Source of the DNA: JANNSX01 sp963741525
Lineage (GTDB): Bacteria; Pseudomonadota; Alphaproteobacteria; Rhizobiales; Hyphomicrobiaceae
DNA length: 64,000 nt
Direction: 5' to 3'
NCBI GenBank assembly: GCA_963741525.1
Contig: CAVUIW010000020.1
Span: forward strand, 248,001-312,000
This document shows positions 62,596 through 64,000 of this stretch, in pieces (position 1 is the stretch's first letter; every line of letters begins with the position of its first letter). Below the pieces are notes generated by a model that was not told the DNA's origin, made no database searches, and was given only the letters and a program-made list of their open reading frames with translations. The translations under genes and the position numbers were made by a program.

Positions 62596-64000
62596 ATGAA
62601 GACGCACAACGTGGATATCGCCATCATCGGTGGCGGCTCGGGTGGACTGTCGGTTGCGGCAGGCGCCGCGCAGATGGGCGCCAATGTCCTCCTCGCCGAG
62701 GGCAACAAGATGGGCGGCGACTGCCTCAACTGGGGCTGCGTGCCGTCGAAGGCGTTGATTGCGGCGGGGACAGCGGCCCATGCGGTCCGGACCAGCGGCC
62801 GGTTCGGTGTCAACGGCCACGAGCCGGTCATCGACTTCAAGGGTGTGCACGATCATGTCCACGGCGTCATTGCCGGGATTGCTCCGCACAACTCGGTTGA
62901 ACGGTTCGAAAAGCTCGGCGTCGAGGTTGTGCAGGCCTATGCCAGGTTCGTGTCGCCAACCGAAATCGAGGCGGGCGATCTGCGCATCAAGGCGCGCCGC
63001 TTCGTCATCGCTACAGGATCGAAAGCGTTCGTGCCGCCAATACCAGGTTTGGACAAGACCCCCTATCTCACGAACGAGACGATCTTCGATCTCCTCGAGC
63101 GGCCAGGACATCTCATCGTCATCGGCGGTGGACCGATTGGGCTCGAGTTGGCGGCGGCCCATCGGCGCCTCGGTGCCAACGTCACCGTGCTCGAGGCCGC
63201 GACGGTTCTCGCCAACGATGATGCTGACGCCGTTGCCATCGTCCGCGACCGGCTGATCGCCGAAGGCATCGACATTCGCGAGGGCGCCAAGGTCGCCTCG
63301 ATCGAGCCCGAAGGCAACGGTGTTGCGGTGGATGTGCTGCATACCGGGCAGCGCCAGCGGATTTCCGGCACGCATTTGCTGATCGCGACCGGCCGCCGGC
63401 CGAACCTCAAAGGGCTCGGCCTCGACGCCGCCGGCATCATGACCAATGGCCGCGGCATCGTCGTCGATGCGAGACTGCGGACCACCAACAAGCGTGTCTT
63501 CGCCATCGGCGATGTGGCCGGTGGACTGCAGTTCACGCATGTCGCGTCCTACCATGCGGGCATTGTCATCCGGAACGCGATCTTCAACCTGCCGGCGAAG
63601 GCGAGTGAGCGCGCCGTCCCGCGCGTCACCTACACGGACCCCGAGCTGGCGCAAGTCGGCCAACGGCTTTCCGACGCGCAGGCGGACGATCCCAAAGCTC
63701 AGGCCCTGACCTGGTCTTTTGCGGAGAATGATCGCGCACGCGCCGAGCGCAACACCGATGGCCTCGTCAAGGCCGTCATCGGGCGCAAAGGCGAGGTGCT
63801 CGGCTGCACGATCGTCGGCCCCCATGCGGGCGAGCTGATCCTGCCGTGGGTGCTGGCCGTCGAGAAGCGCCTCAAGGTCTCCGACATAGCCTCGATCGTC
63901 GCACCCTATCCAACACTCTCCGAGGTCACGAAACGCGCCGCCGGCAGCTACTACACGCCGAAGCTGTTTTCGGAGAAGACGCGCCGGGTGGTGCGGATGA
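62596..64000 (+). CDS. mercuric-reductase-like FAD/NAD(P) oxidoreductase (3' truncated by window edge)
   Basis: At least 468 aa, open to the window end. Rossmann FAD motif IIGGGSGGLSVAAGAAQMGA (residues 9-28), redox-active disulphide GGDCLNWGCVPSKA (Cys43, Cys48), NAD(P) motif VIGGGPIGLELAAAHRRLGA, and the second FAD motif FAIGDVAGG. The dimerisation domain has YTDPELAQVGQRLSDAQ. This is the class I pyridine-nucleotide disulphide oxidoreductase family (MerA, lipoamide dehydrogenase, glutathione reductase). No N-terminal mercury-binding domain. ATG 62596 with GGAGGG upstream. The C-terminus is missing here. Confidence 0.9.
   Translation, partial: MKTHNVDIAIIGGGSGGLSVAAGAAQMGANVLLAEGNKMGGDCLNWGCVPSKALIAAGTAAHAVRTSGRFGVNGHEPVIDFKGVHDHVHGVIAGIAPHNSVERFEKLGVEVVQAYARFVSPTEIEAGDLRIKARRFVIATGSKAFVPPIPGLDKTPYLTNETIFDLLERPGHLIVIGGGPIGLELAAAHRRLGANVTVLEAATVLANDDADAVAIVRDRLIAEGIDIREGAKVASIEPEGNGVAVDVLHTGQRQRISGTHLLIATGRRPNLKGLGLDAAGIMTNGRGIVVDARLRTTNKRVFAIGDVAGGLQFTHVASYHAGIVIRNAIFNLPAKASERAVPRVTYTDPELAQVGQRLSDAQADDPKAQALTWSFAENDRARAERNTDGLVKAVIGRKGEVLGCTIVGPHAGELILPWVLAVEKRLKVSDIASIVAPYPTLSEVTKRAAGSYYTPKLFSEKTRRVVRM

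Noticed and set aside
7302..64000. Second copy of the tRNA-Ser 3' end (attR)
   Set aside because: No convincing match was found by eye, so the right end of the island cannot be placed.

Overview
This is a GC-rich 64-kb segment of an alphaproteobacterial chromosome, most likely Hyphomicrobiales. The evidence is codon usage, rhizobial-type families (DUF3768, DUF1640-like, DoeA-like M24, alphaproteobacterial porin) and two IS91-type elements. Positions 1-7105 are a catabolic operon: a PotC/PotA-type ABC transporter, an isochorismatase-family hydrolase, an MGH1-like glycosidase, an ectoine-hydrolase-like M24 protein and an M20D amidohydrolase. A tRNA-Ser(CGA) at 7212-7301 and an adjacent tyrosine integrase mark the start of an accessory region. 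No second copy of the tRNA 3' end was seen, so the right border may lie outside the window.

Accessory region, left part (7.5-28.7 kb): the integrase; a cluster of overlapping TGACA palindromes; a small HTH protein; an IS91-type element with a tyrosine recombinase and a twice-frameshifted transposase; a histidine kinase with a receiver-only response regulator, divergent from a NarL-type regulator; and a giant secreted RTX haem peroxidase (about 2,780 residues once one frameshift is bridged). These are followed by a HlyC-like acyltransferase, a cytochrome b561/EB_dh fusion and a ferredoxin-FNR reductase. No type I secretion genes are present.

Middle part (29-42 kb): a plasmid-like or mobilisation module with small accessory proteins, DUF3768, a replication-relaxation protein, two VirD4/TraG-type ATPases flanking a TPR membrane protein, and a 301-residue unknown flanked by exact 15-bp direct repeats. 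An intact IS91-type element follows (39.9-42.1 kb).

Right part (42.5-64 kb): an F420/DUF385-type nitroreductase; a cytochrome b with an RG-repeat tail plus a PepSY protein; a PNAG-like polysaccharide locus (frameshifted deacetylase, GT2 synthase) with Pho-box-like repeats; and a porin. Next is a CBASS anti-phage operon (HNH-SAVED effector, CD-NTase, stand-alone E2-like protein) divergent from a CapH/CapP-like regulator pair, with back-to-back promoters overlapping direct repeats. It is followed by DUF188, LLM oxidoreductase, two paralogous thioredoxin-fold proteins, LysR, a histidine kinase and a truncated mercuric-reductase-like flavoprotein.

Six single-base frameshifts interrupt otherwise intact genes (IS91 transposase twice, RTX peroxidase, PepSY, polysaccharide deacetylase, CBASS effector). 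They are either very recent lesions or sequencing/assembly indels. This question decides whether the defence effector and the peroxidase are functional.
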